A DNA stretch of 64,000 bases from Acanthornis magna (taxonomy: Eukaryota > Chordata > Aves > Passeriformes > Acanthizidae). Positions 22,201-34,400 of the stretch are shown piece after piece (the first letter of the stretch is position 1; each line of letters opens with the position of its first letter). The DNA lies in NCBI GenBank assembly GCA_036785705.1, contig JAWUZG010000015.1:4045001-4109000 (forward strand). Direction: 5' to 3'. Below the pieces are notes generated by a model. That model had not been told where the DNA came from, ran no database searches, and was given only the letters and a program-made list of their open reading frames with translations. The translations under genes were made by a program, and so were the position numbers.

Positions 22201-25200
22201 GATCTGTTTATTCACAGACCAGGGCTGGAAACACACATCTCCTCTAACAAGGGTGTTCTGAGCCAGCTCGTGTTCTCAGGACCCTTGGGAGAGGTGGATC
22301 TGGGCAGCACAGAGTCCTGGGTGAGGAAGGGCTTCCTTCAGCCAGTGGAGCATGACACTGAGCTGGCTGACTGGGGAATCAGGGCCAGCTCCCGTCTGAC
22401 AGCTGATCTTATCAGCACAGCCCTGCCAGGAGATGAAAGAGCTCAGTGCTTTATCGGGTGGCTTAATTCCTCATTCCCCAGAACCAGCTCATGTGCACGC
22501 CTTTGTTCTCCTCTGCCCCCACAAGTGCAGCGAGGATCAATCCCAGAAATATTTAGAATTAGGAGGAGACTTGTTTTTTTCTCTCTTTCCATCCCAGGCT
22601 TTCAGACCGGGGTGGGGAGAAGGAAGGAGGGATGCAGGGTGTCAACAACAATAAGCAGGAGGGGAAAAGATGCCTGGCACTGGGAGAGTTCAGTCTGGGA
22701 CAGTTTGATCTCTCCCAGAGCACTCTCAGTGCTTGAAGATCACTGCTTTTGACACGTTTCTCCGGCTGCTGAATGAGAGGATTTACTTGGGTGAAATTTA
22801 GGCCCGAGGGGAACATGAAAATCATATTCATAATTTGAAGTGACATGTGATTCAGGATTAAAAAGCTGGCTGGCAGAGAAAAGAGCTGAGGTTATCCTTT
22901 TGAGCTGTGCTAATGCAGAAAACTGTGTTTTTAATCCTGTTTTAAAAAGGCCTAGAAGGTTTCCAGCTGGGGCAGTTAGAATATAAAGGAGCAGTAAAGA
23001 TGAGGAATCCCTTTTTCAAAAGGAGGGGGGGAAAAACCCAAAACAACAACAAAAGATCAAGTTCTGCTTTTGTTTTTCTCTGATAGCAAGTGGCTGAAAG
23101 CCAATACAGGAGATTTTTTTAACTACCCTTCCTTTGTCTGACTCCTTAAAACACCACAAGCAGCAGGAGTCATCAGTGGGACAGGCAGAGGTGACTGCTA
23201 AAGGTGACACTGCTGCTAAGGGGATGGCTCCTAGGGGCTGGGATTGCAGTTTGCCTCAATTTGTGCATTTCTCTGGGGAACTGAGGATCCAGGAGTAGCT
23301 TCTCCCTTTCTGTCACTGCCCAGAAGCCCTTGTCCCCTGTGCTGAGCACAGAGAGAAAGGTGCCCCCAGTCCCTCTGGGTTTAGGGTTGTGCAATTAATC
23401 TCTGCTCCTTTTCTTGTCGCTTTTCCCAAGAGCCTCTTAATTGTAGCACAAGAGTGAGCTGACATCACTGCTTATTGTTCTTATTATACTAATTTCAAGG
23501 TTTTAGCTGATCTTCCTCTAGATCCTTATTTGTATTTTTCTCTACTATATTGGCTCTCCTTCCTTATCTTCCGTTAATATTATTTGACTTTGTTCACCAG
23601 AGCAATTTTCAGCATTATGGGGTGGGAACTCACTTTTCATTACAGATGTTTCAAACATAGCAAATGGAAGTTCATATTCCAATCAGTGTCTTAAAACATG
23701 ACATTTTCAAAGTTAGCAGAATGCATCTTGAAGTAATGTGCAAGATGAACAGCAAATTGTACACTCATCAATTAACTTGCTAGAAATGTGTTTTTCCATG
23801 TTTACCTCGATAAATATTAAAAATTTAGGTTACTTCTGCTGTAGTATTTCAAAATTGAATTTCACAAGGGAAACTTCAGGGTTAGCTGAAATATTCTGGT
23901 TTGAAACATTGGAGTTGATTTGCTTGAGGTTTTTTGGGGGTTTTTTGGCCTTTCTATCTTCTACTCTTTCACCTAAAGTTCATTTCAAAACATAAATTTG
24001 AATGAAGTGAAAAGGCGAAGTCACTGTGCTCCAAAAAAAATCACATTATTTTCCTATTTTTCGTAGTGGACTTTCATTCTTTCTTCTCCTCCAAAAAGCC
24101 CTTCTTAATTGAAAGATCATTTTTTAATAATAATCAACACTGACAAAAACAAGCTTCTGCCCGGCTCTGCTCAAAGTCTGTCACTGGAACACTGGAACAA
24201 ATCAGATTCAAATTCCCTGTTCCTCAAGGTACAAGGTCTTTCCTACATTTCTTTTCTCCCCTCTGGAAAACTCTTCAGCTAAGACAAAAGGAAATGATCC
24301 AAAGCCAGAGGAAGTCAATGAGAGCATTTCTATGTATTGACTTCAGGTTTGGGGAAAGCTCCGGATCAATAGGGTGCTATTATTAATCTAATAGCCTATA
24401 TTTAGAATTTAAGTGTGCCATCATATGAGGTGTTTTAATCATCCTGTGGAATCCAGTAGAAGGTTATTCTATTACATTTTCATGACTAAAAAGGAATACT
24501 TACTATTTTTGTGCCTCGCTCACCCTGTTGATGCAGTCTGGCTAAGGCAGCCACACAGCCTCTCTCTCCAGCATCACCACTGGGTGCTGAAGTTCCATCA
24601 TGAAGGCTCGCTCAAATCCTTCTGATAAATGGAAAGATGAAGGAGAAAAAAAAAGATTAAGGACTGGAGGGACCTAACCTCAGGATATAATCTGGCCTAC
24701 AAAAGCCCATCCCAAAACAAGATTAGTGGGATGCTTCCATCACTCTTTCCAAACTCAGAGCAGGGGGAAACTACACCAGAACCTAAACCTCTGTTCCATC
24801 ACTGTTTTCACTTGTAAGCTGAACATATCTGATACAGGAACATTAAGAGACCATAAACATGAAGCCCAATGATGCTATTTTTTACTGAGACACTTTTCAG
24901 AGTAGAGGAGCACTTTCAGTGTGACAGATCTGGCTGCAGGCCAGCAGATGACACGATCCTCCAGGGAGCTTCGCTACCATTCCTGGGTACACTAAGAGTA
25001 CATCGTGCATATTGTATGTAATCAGGGAAGCAATTTCTCCCTTGGGTTCTTAATAGATTTTCCTGCCTTTACAGCTTCATTGGTAATTTTTGTTTGTTTT
25101 CTTGCTCCGAGTGTTGGCACATCACAAACTGGATGTTTTTGCCAATTGCTATCTGTGTCGCTGTCTCCAAAAGACACCATTTTGGAGGACTGAAGGGAAA

Positions 25201-25899
25201 AGCCTGATTAGGATGTACAGTTTGTTTCTCTGCCAGAGAAGGATAGAGTGGTGCTGCACGGTGCTGCATTGACTGAGGAGATGTTGCTATAGGTGCTCAG
25301 CCAGCAAGGTGGAGCTGGAAATGCTCTTCCGAGCTCTGTGGAGGAAGTGCCACCTCCCAGCCTGGATGTGTCATTGATTGCTTGCCTGTACCATTACCAC
25401 AGCTGTGGTCACAATTACAGTAATTACATGGGCAAATAAACATGCAATTGCATGTTCCCAGCTCTGGAAATCTGGGCACAGGTAATTAGCAAAGACCACA
25501 GGGAGACTCTGCTCAGACGAGGAGATGGAACATCACCCCCGGGCTGGGCTGGAGGACGTGCTCACCTCCTGCCTGGTGCCTCGCGTTTCCCATCTCCTCA
25601 TCCTCTGTCTTGGAGGAAAGTAGGCTGGATCCTGTCCTGAGCACCTCCTCTCGGACTTGTGTACCCAGCCTGAGTTTCTGAATTGTCTTGTGGAATCCCA
25701 GACAAGGAGGAGGCCCAGCCTCCTTTGGATATCGTTGGATCTGCGCAGGGAACACGCTATAAATAGCATCATCACACATTATCACCTGCATTCCTTGAGG
25801 AACCCAAAGCCACATGAGATCATCTTTATTTGCAGGAAAAAGTCCTAGGCATATTTGCACAGCATTTCTCTAGATTACTCTGTCCGGTATTATTTAACA
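19262..25899. other. Non-coding stretch, no gene seen
   Basis: No gene can be supported. A 160-codon plus-strand frame at 22270-22752 lacks any recognisable domain and overlaps a minus-strand frame. At 24311-24344 there is a perfect 9-bp inverted repeat, GAAGTCAAT/ATTGACTTC, a motif typical of old amniote repeats. 20810-21010 is AT-rich. Confidence 0.5.
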
Positions 25900-26720
25900 A
25901 CTGCCATTGCTCTTTGTGTACAAAAGTTGACTTTTTATCTGTTGGATTCTAAAATGAGATTGGAAAGCCAATTGTAAGATATAAAATGTATCCAAAAATA
26001 TGTTTTAATAGAAAAAAAAAAACCCTAGAAGCTTAAAAAAGTCAAATATAAGACTTTTTAGAGGACCAAATTTTGTGAAATATACTCATAATTCCATTGT
26101 TAAAAATAAAATTAACATTTTTTCTTTTATTCTATCATTAACACCCAAGTTTATAAAAGTTGCATTAAATGTAATTTAAAAATCCTCCCTATATTGTGTT
26201 GCTATTTCAGTTCAGAATGTAATCATGCAATCATTGTAAAAAATTCACACAGACACACGCGCACTCAGAGTTACTGGTTTATTTGAAAACAGCCGTGGGT
26301 CTGCTTGTCTGTAGATTATTTTAAGTGTCCATGGTGATCAGAGTGCAATAAAGCATAATAAAAGACCAGTGAAAAATAATGAAATAAAAAACACTCTGCT
26401 TTTATAAGTAGATTGTTATGAGAAAGACAGACCATTTTCTCTGAATATATAATTTTTATTCTGTCTCTTTAATTTACATGAATAATTAAAATAGATTCAA
26501 GCAATCCTATGCTCCTATGGTTTTTCAGGAATTGAAGAAAAAGTACTATATGAAAAGATTAATGAATGGATTACAGCAAATTATAACAGAGAGTGTGATT
26601 TGGGGTAAATGATTGGTCTGAGTTTCAAACAGTTATTGAAGGAGATACCTGCATGCCAATTAATTTTTCACCCCGAATTTCAAATTATACAAATATCTAA
26701 CTTAAATCTACCATGATGAG
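25900..26720. other. AT-rich block, possibly conserved non-coding or matrix-attachment-like
   Basis: About 800 bases markedly richer in A and T than the flanks, with many TTAAAA, AATAAA and ATTA motifs, very few CpG, and no transposon signature. Such blocks can be regulatory elements near developmental genes, scaffold-attachment-like DNA, or simply AT-rich drift. The sequence alone does not decide. Confidence 0.35.
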
Positions 26721-28994
26721 AAAGTACAGGAGGGATAAACATCCTAAAAATTCAGATTTAAATCTTAATAGTTGACCTCAGCTTTCAAAGCCAATTATAG
26801 TTTTGAAGTGAATGATTTCAAACAAGATTAGGAATTTGCTGTGCACTTTGTGAAATACCGTGCTCAGATACCTCAACATGTAGCAATATCTGTTTTCTGC
26901 CTGTGTATAGGATTTAAATAGACTAATAAATTGATATTTCATGTGGCCATGAGCCATCAGGTATATTTGGAGAGTTTCAGTGAAGTATTTTCCCCATTTT
27001 GTTTGTTTCTCCATCTACCCACGTCCATCTGGACAGGAGCACGAGGGAACCTGCTCCATCCCCTTCTGGGCTGAGGAATAGCCTACAGAGAGCTTCTGCA
27101 GAGGGCCACAATGTGAGACAACTGGAAGGAAGCTCTTTTGTAGGAAATGCTTCTGGGGCACTTGAGCGTGCCCAGGGATCCCAGCAGTGCTGCCTAAGGT
27201 TGGACATCTTGGGCTCCACCTCTCCAGGATTTAGGCTGTGCCAGCCTGGGTGCCTCCATCTCCCCTCACACAGACCCTGCTCCAAGCATCAGGAATTCTA
27301 CACACTCTCTGCAGAAGCCTTGTCCGAAGAGGTTTTTCCCCACCTGTTTCAGGATGGGATGATCCATGCCTTGGAAGTGTCCACCCCTCCTCTCTTGTAC
27401 CATCAAGGTTCGTATTTTGCAGCACATTATCCTTTTGGGGCTTGGCAAAGTGAAACAAGTCTGTTGCAGGCAGAGTGGGAATTATGATGAGCTTTTCCCA
27501 GCTGGACTTCTTGTAATCGTCGCAGGGATAAATAGTTCCTCGAGACTCCAGATCTTTTCCTGTCAGGCTCTAAGCCTGTCTCCAGCTCTTTTGAGCTTGT
27601 CAGGGCTTTTATTTACAAGATTCAGCTAAAAGTCTGTCCTGTTAGACTAAGCCAGGCTGTTTCTGCTTGTTCCCTAATCTCCAGGCTTCCTCCCTCTGCA
27701 TGTTAAGGAACACTTAGTTTGTTTAAGGCCTGAGGCAGGCATAATTACAAAATTTAGGCAGAATCCTGAACTGACCCCAAAGGTCTTCCTACTCAGACAG
27801 AAATCATTTGTCATAATGAGCCTACTCGTAACCTGCTGACCCTTGGAGCTCAATTAATTTCACGCAGGAGAAGTGCTCACAGCCTCTGGACCCTGCTGCA
27901 GGAGGGATTTGCACAGTGGTGTCTCCCACTTACACAAGCCAGCGTGGGCAAATGGGCTTAGAAATGTCTCCAGAGAGAACAGGGAGCAGTGACAGGGCAT
28001 TGTTTTTAAAGCAGGATGTTAAAATGTGGTATTTCTGTGTTTGGTTGCAAAGTAAATGTGTACCGTTTAGAATAACAAATTAAATATGCAGAAAGGCATA
28101 TTTAGGCTTGTGGGTTAATTTTACATCCCTTAAAACTCTTTAAGAGACCCTCATCTCTATCAGACTGATGCATTAAATGGGCCTGGTTTGCCAGCCTAGT
28201 GCAGCAGCTCTGCTCCAGGGAATGCTGCCCTGCCAGCTCTGCCAAGCACAACTCTGGGACACGGGATGGAGTCAACATCAATGATCTGCAGTGGAAATAG
28301 CGAGCTTGGGCAAAACACTGCAGCGAAGTGTCCATCCTGCTTCCCATAGGCACAGCTGGGGGTTTTCTGCATCACACTGCACTACGTCAGGCCAAGCCAG
28401 AGCATATTTTGGGGTCAGACCTTTACTGGCTGAAGATGAACTGCCTGGGTTTGAACTCTTGGTCTTTCTCAGCTACTGGCATAACCTCTGGATTTTTGTA
28501 TTGTTTTGCCCAAATAACACACAAATTAAAGCAAAAATAGAGCTCTAATCTGAATATCTTTATGTATGTTTTCTGGTCTTTGTCATCTCAAATACTTCAA
28601 AAGAATGTCTGTATGGTTCAGCAAATTAAATTAAAAACTGCCTAAACTACCTAAAATTAGCTGTCTCATGCAAACTGGGTGTGGGGATGACAGGGAACAG
28701 ATGAGAAGGGGCTTGAGAGCACTTGGATCAGTGGATATACAGTCAGATCCTGCAGCCAGCTGCTTTTTGGTTATATGAGAGGGTTGCACTGGACCCACTT
28801 GTGTTGGAATAGATGTTCCTAGCCAGAATAATAAAAATCTGGCCTGTTCTACCTCTTGGCAAGGTCCAGCCAGCCTATTTAATTAAGATGAAAACCACAG
28901 TCAAGAAGATAATTCAAGAGACATCAGTCATCTTAGACAATATGAGGCAGTGATTTTTTTGTAGCAAATCATTGAACCTCCTTATGCATTTGCG
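26721..28994. other. Non-coding stretch, no gene seen
   Basis: No gene recognised. The frame of 162 codons at 26999-27487 (plus) is matched by overlapping minus-strand frames over the same bases and shows no domain. This points to compositional openness of a GC-richer patch. Confidence 0.5.
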
Positions 28995-29050
28995 GGAATG
29001 CATGTGGCTGGACTGGATAATCCCAGAGCATCTTTCCAACAACCATAACT
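28995..29050 (+). mobile_element. Possible degraded CR1 3' end, plus orientation
   Basis: The segment containing GGCTGGACTGGATAATC...CATCTTTCCAACAACC resembles the last 50 or so bases of CR1 elements (GGTTGGACTAGATGATCTTNNAGGTCCCTTCCAACC). No ATTCTATG tail is left. It is short and diverged; inference from family consensus only. Confidence 0.3.
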
Positions 29051-29110
29051 ATTTGCACTTACATAGCATCTTTTTGCCACAGATCCCAATGTCTGTAAAT
29101 CTTTAGGCTC
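29045..29110 (-). mobile_element. Possible MIR-like SINE remnant
   Basis: CACTTACATAGCATCTTTTTGCCACAGATCCCAATGTCTGTAAAT resembles, in minus orientation, the 3' half of the amniote MIR consensus (TATATAGCACCTTTCATC..GGATCTCAAAGCACTTTACAAA). Short and diverged. Confidence 0.35.
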
Positions 29111-31235
29111 ACAGGTGGGAGCTCAGTAGTGAATTTGAGAGCTGTGTGATAAATTGCGTTTATTATGCACTTTCCTTATACAATGCTCATAATAGATTTT
29201 CACTAGAAGTGGCTCCTGGACTGTGTAAACTCTATGTGAGCTCAGCTGCTCCATCTGGAGTGGCCAGAAATCTGTCTTCAGGAATCCCCAGATGGCACAA
29301 GACTGGCACTCCCTATCCTTTGCCACACATCCTTTTGGCACAGGTGGCAGTCAGGGGGTGAAGCCCAGGGCACAGTGATTCAGCCGTGGCCGTGGGCAGC
29401 TGCAATCACTTTCTTTAGGCAACCCAGTCACACTTCTCTGTGTTATGCAAGAATGGACTTTGGGTGCTATTGGGTCAGACCTTCTGAGAGCTGGAAGGTG
29501 GCAGGGAATTGCCTCTCCCTCCTGTTCTTCCCATTTTGCCTAAAGAATAGGTTCACCAGGGTTATAAACAGCCTGTTAAATAGTGCAAGTGTGCAACAGC
29601 TCCAACACAGCCCCGTCTCCCTGGCTCAATAATGCCTATTGTTTAGATTGTTTAACTGATGATACAATTTTCCCCTGCTTTTTGTCACAGTCTGACAACA
29701 TTCAGAAACTGCTTTTCCCCTAAACTGTTGTCTCAAGTGTTTTCCCTCCTGAGGATCATAGAAGATAAAAATAATGCATGTTGAGTGTGTGGAAGTGTGT
29801 ATATATATATGATACATGATTGCTGAGCATTTATGACATTAATCTTCACTCACAAAGACAGAAGAGATAACTCATAAGTTATCCCTCTGTTCAACCGTGA
29901 ATATAAATGTCAGACTCCTAATGGAGATGTTGTCTAATGAAATATCGTGAATTATTGAATCTCCTGAGCCATGTGCAAATTTCATTTCTTCTTCCCTTTT
30001 GGGTTCAGATTGGGTATTTTTGAGGTGATGCTATCAGCACTGTGAAGAGCAGATGAAAAGATTCTCTTTGTAGCATTCAAGATCTAATCTCCATAGTGTG
30101 GGATGCCTGGGGGGATGCTGGCTGCCCACTCCCAAGGCATCCATAATTAAATGCATTTCAAATTTACATTAAAAACTAATATTTTGGAAACCTCTTCCCT
30201 TAAGGATCCAATTGAAAGGTGAAGCTAAGGAAGGCTATTAGAAAGAACAGCACCTTCTATAAATAGCAGTGGTGTAATTAAATCAATGTAAAGTGGATCA
30301 AGTTACTTTGGTGCCAACTCAACACACTTAAAATGGTTTAAGCATTGTTTAGATAGGTTTAGCTTCATTTAGTAAATTAGTATAGACAAGCCAAAAATTC
30401 TTTGCCAAAGCCAAAATTTCAATTTGCCTTTGTTTCTGGTCTCATCAGCTTGTGTGTCCCACTGGCTCATATCATCTTCAGGACACACTTATCCATGTGC
30501 AACTTAGGTCCTTATTCTCCCTTTTTGCTTTGGCCCACAAGAGAGGTGAGATTCATGAGCTCTGCATTAGGCTTGTTCCAGAGAGAAATCTGCTTCAGAA
30601 CGAGTGCTGTGTCTAAAGGCAGCAACTGGGAAACCTTTGTGAAAGTTCTTAGGAAAATGTCCACGTTTTTCCTAGAAGATCCCAGCTCACACCAGCGGTT
30701 GTCACCAGCAATAGTCCAGTCTGCTCACTGACTTGCTCCTGGTTTATTCCCAGGCCCATTTCAGTCTAAATTATACTTGTTCATGCTGCTGAGATCAGAG
30801 ATTTCTGCCACTTTGACCAATTTCAACTGAAAGAAGTGCAAATGCCTTCCCACAGCCATCTCTGCTGGCAGATCTGAGGTGGCAGAAACCTCATCAGAAG
30901 CGTTGGGTGCTGGTACACAAAGTTTCTTTGCTCAGTTTGACCTCTTCCTTTTATTTATCTGCTTGAGAAACACATAATTTCATTTTGCTGAATCCCATCG
31001 TCTCCTGCAGGGCTGAGCTCCTTACTTTGAGTGGGGAATTGTAACCTGCAGCAACCCAATCTCCATGTAGGATGTCTCAGTAAAACCTGTGTAAAACCTG
31101 TGACAGATAATCCTAAAGTTTCAGCTTCGCTTTTGCAAAGTACAAATAGCCAAGAGATGATGGTTCAGAGGGCTGGGCAGCTCCCAGGGAGTGTTTAGGG
31201 ACAGTAATCCCTCCAGCCCCCCAACACATTATGCA
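29111..31235. other. Non-coding stretch, no gene seen
   Basis: No gene recognised. 30140-30320 is AT-rich with several ATTA/TAAT sites. A short ATATAT tract lies at 29802-29811. Nothing else stands out. Confidence 0.5.
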
Positions 31236-31400
31236 ATAGTGGCGCTGATACCATCATGCTCACCCTCACATTTGCCCCGTGATGTAGAGATCTGTTATTA
31301 TCCCCACTTACAGCTGCAGCACAAAGGATGAGGGGAGAATAAATGACTTGCCAGAAGGCAGATGGGGAGTCTATGGCACAGAAGATTATAGGAGCCAGGT
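31236..31400 (-). mobile_element. MIR-like SINE remnant
   Basis: On the plus strand the order of landmarks is that of a reversed MIR: CTCACCCTCACATTTGCCCCGTGATGTAGAGAT, TTATTATCCCCACTTACAG, then ATAAATGACTTGCCAGAAGG and a GGCACAGAAG-type segment. This corresponds to consensus CTCACAACANCCCTGTGAGGTAGGTA, TTATTATCCCCATTTTACAG, TTAAGTGACTTGCCCAAGG and the promoter-proximal part. Diverged but collinear over roughly 150 bases. The family name is inference from remembered consensus. Confidence 0.6.
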
Positions 31401-34400
31401 GACCTGTGTCTTGGTTTGGCTCTATGCCCAGAAAATCTCCTTTTCTTCCTGTAGTTATTGTGCCTTCCTTCTGCAAAATGAAAACCTCTATTGAAATCTC
31501 TAGCCCTTTAAGGCAACAAAAAAACCCAAAAATCATCTAATTCCCAGGTTTAAAAAAAATACGAAGGAGCCCTTACTTACCCTGTAGGCCTAGGAATGTT
31601 ACATGGCTATACTATATTTAAGAAATGACCCAGCATGAGTAATGCCTGCATTGTGATGTGGCACAGTTTTGGCCAGAACATTCCCACTGGGCTCTTTTTT
31701 CCCACTGACATGAGTCGTCTCAGTGTTGTACACCCAGATCACCGATGGTGTCAATGGGTGCTGATCCCAATTATCTGGAGGAACCTGAAAGATGAGGCCC
31801 AGCATTTGTGTATGGGATTGCAGTGTGGCACTGCCACTCCCTGCTGCAGGAATGTTCGATGGCAGAGCCCAGCGTGAGCTCCATCAAATCCTCACCACCA
31901 TCCACTGACACAGGGGCTGTGGGTTGTTAAATTCCTTAAGTATTTATTGGAGCCAGCAGTGCCTGAGGCTCCATCCCCCCCTGCACATACCTAGCTGAAA
32001 ATTACTGCCAGCCTTTGCCAGTGACCCTTGCAGGAAGCATTGAACCGATGCCCCCTGACAAACACTGAGCAGTGGCTCAGCCTCGCCGGGTGACCCCGGT
32101 GAGGTCAGCCCGACACTGGAGGCAAGGATTGATTGCAGGTAGCAGGTGAGACCCTTTCACTTGGCTGCCCCTGGGACGTGGCCGAGCTCTGTGCTCCAGG
32201 CAAGACACATCGTGCGTGGGGATGGCAGCCCCAGGTACTTTTATTCAGGCTGCCTGGCCACTCATTATCTTTTTAGGCTTATAATTGCTGGGTGTGTCGA
32301 TGCTTTTCCTTGGGCAGGGCTACGGGAGCAGCAGGAGCGTTTCGTCCTTCCCTGGGCAAAAATGGAAATGAGGAGGATCTCTCCCATCTCCTGCCTTTTC
32401 ATCCTCCTCCTCCTCCCCAAGTGCCTCTGCCGTGGCTCTGTTGATCTGAGGTGAAGATGCTCCCCACTTACACCCCTGTCCAGAAGGAGAGAATTTGATT
32501 TGAGGTAATTGTTGTCCGATTCAATCGATCAGGCCTCTATCCAGACTTTATGGGAGCAATATTACAGCGGGAGTGATTTTGCTGCTGCAGTGGATTGCAT
32601 CAATATATGCTGGAACTGATGTGTTGGGATCAGGAAAGTAACATTTACTGTAGTAAAGGGAGAACGTATTTGGCCCCAAATTTAGCTCCAAGTTGAGAGA
32701 CATAACTCTATCTTCGTCTGGAATCATTTAGCCCAGCTCTGGGTCTTGCCAAGACAAATAAGAGCTTCTTCATGCTCACATGTTAATGCTGTTGTGATGA
32801 GCAAAGGATTCATTTACGTTTTAACCATTGTTCAAATTTAGCTGTTAAAATCAGGGAGAAGCCCAAATTCTAGGGACCTGGGGTATACATGATACAGTTC
32901 TTTACCTGCTCTCTGTAGCCTAATATGAATGGGGTACATTTCTACCCAATTTATATTCAAATTAGATGGAAACCAAAGAAAAAGAGAGAAAGAAAATGCC
33001 TGGTCTAAATCTGGTCGGGGTTCTGAATCCCAAATCAAAGGAGCAAGGCATCCTCCACGATGAATGTTTTATGAGAGCACACACAGCATGGTAATGCCCA
33101 CAGAAATTGGACAGTTTTCTCTGCTCTCCCTCTCTCTGCTCTACTTTCCCATCCGTGCCTCAGGTCACACAATTGAGCCTTGTTGCTCCTGTCCTTGCCT
33201 GTGGTCCCTGATTCATCACTTTTCAGACATCACTTCGCTGTGTCTGGAAGAAGCAAGCAGGAGAGACAGAACTTTCCCTGAATTTCCTCATCTCTGTTTG
33301 CACTTCTGCTTCCAAGCTACTTGCCAGTGTTTCTCCCTTCTTTGAGTCTGTCTCTTCCGTGGGGTTCCTTTTCTCACTCCTGTTTCAATGTTTAGTGTCA
33401 CTTGGGTGGAAAATGATCTCACAGAGCACTGGGGAGGAGTCCAAGTCCTGCTGGGCATCTCCTGCATGTGTCTGCAAACCTGTGCTTTTGTGATGGTCTG
33501 CATATGTCTCCCTGGAGTGGGAAACTGAGTTTAAGGTGCCTTGTAATATCCTCAGGAGTCTGATATTTGAGATCAAGGATCTCCCCTTCCCTTGTGCCCT
33601 GTGATATTTTGTCTTTCTCGTTAGAAATGGGCTCCTGTTTTCCTGTTGGAGTAATCCTAGCCATAGTCATTATTTTTAACTTTAATTCAGCTTTACAGGA
33701 ATTGTTTCATCACAATTAATTTAAAAATTTGAGGGCTGTTCCAATTTCTTCCCCTCAGCCACTTACCACGCATTGTAGCAGAGCAGAGAGAGGAGACTCC
33801 ATTCCAGTTCTGCCCTTTCCTGAGCTTTGCCTTTCTCCTTTTCTGCATCAGAAAAGGATACAGATCGCACAGCCTAAGTTGTATAAAAACCCCCTTGGAC
33901 CTTCTTCTTCAGCAGCCCAGGAAAGGAATCTGCAGTTTCTGACACACCTTCATCACAGCAGAGTCCTGTGTCACAGCCTGACCCCAGCTCCCTCCCCAGA
34001 TGAGATGGAATTGTCACCCAGCTCCAGCCAGATTCACATTGGGGCTTCAGCAGCCAATGCAGCCTTCCGGACATACTTTTGTAAAGAGATAAAAATTGAA
34101 ATTCAGTATATTTACTGCAAATGACAAACGAGAGTATAAAGCTGAATAGAGAAATTGCCCAGGAAAAAAAAGTATCCCCTCAGGAATCAGATCATATTTG
34201 AGACTGTAACTGGAGCAGACAAGCCAGGGCCAGTGAAACTACAGAAATTTATTGTGCACTGAAGAGCTGCAAAACACAGACCTGTGGTGGCCCTGCCCAG
34301 CCTCTCCTGCCTGCTCTCTCCTTGGCCTCAGAACTGTGTGCTGCGCTCTCCTTGGAGGTGGAGAGGGACTAATTTTAAGGAGAAGGCAACATGAGTGTTC

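Noticed and set aside
22270..22752. 160-codon plus-strand open frame
   Set aside because: No recognisable motif; an overlapping antisense frame is also open; composition looks like translated non-coding DNA.
26999..27487. 162-codon plus-strand open frame
   Set aside because: Three other frames are open over parts of the same bases on both strands. No domain.
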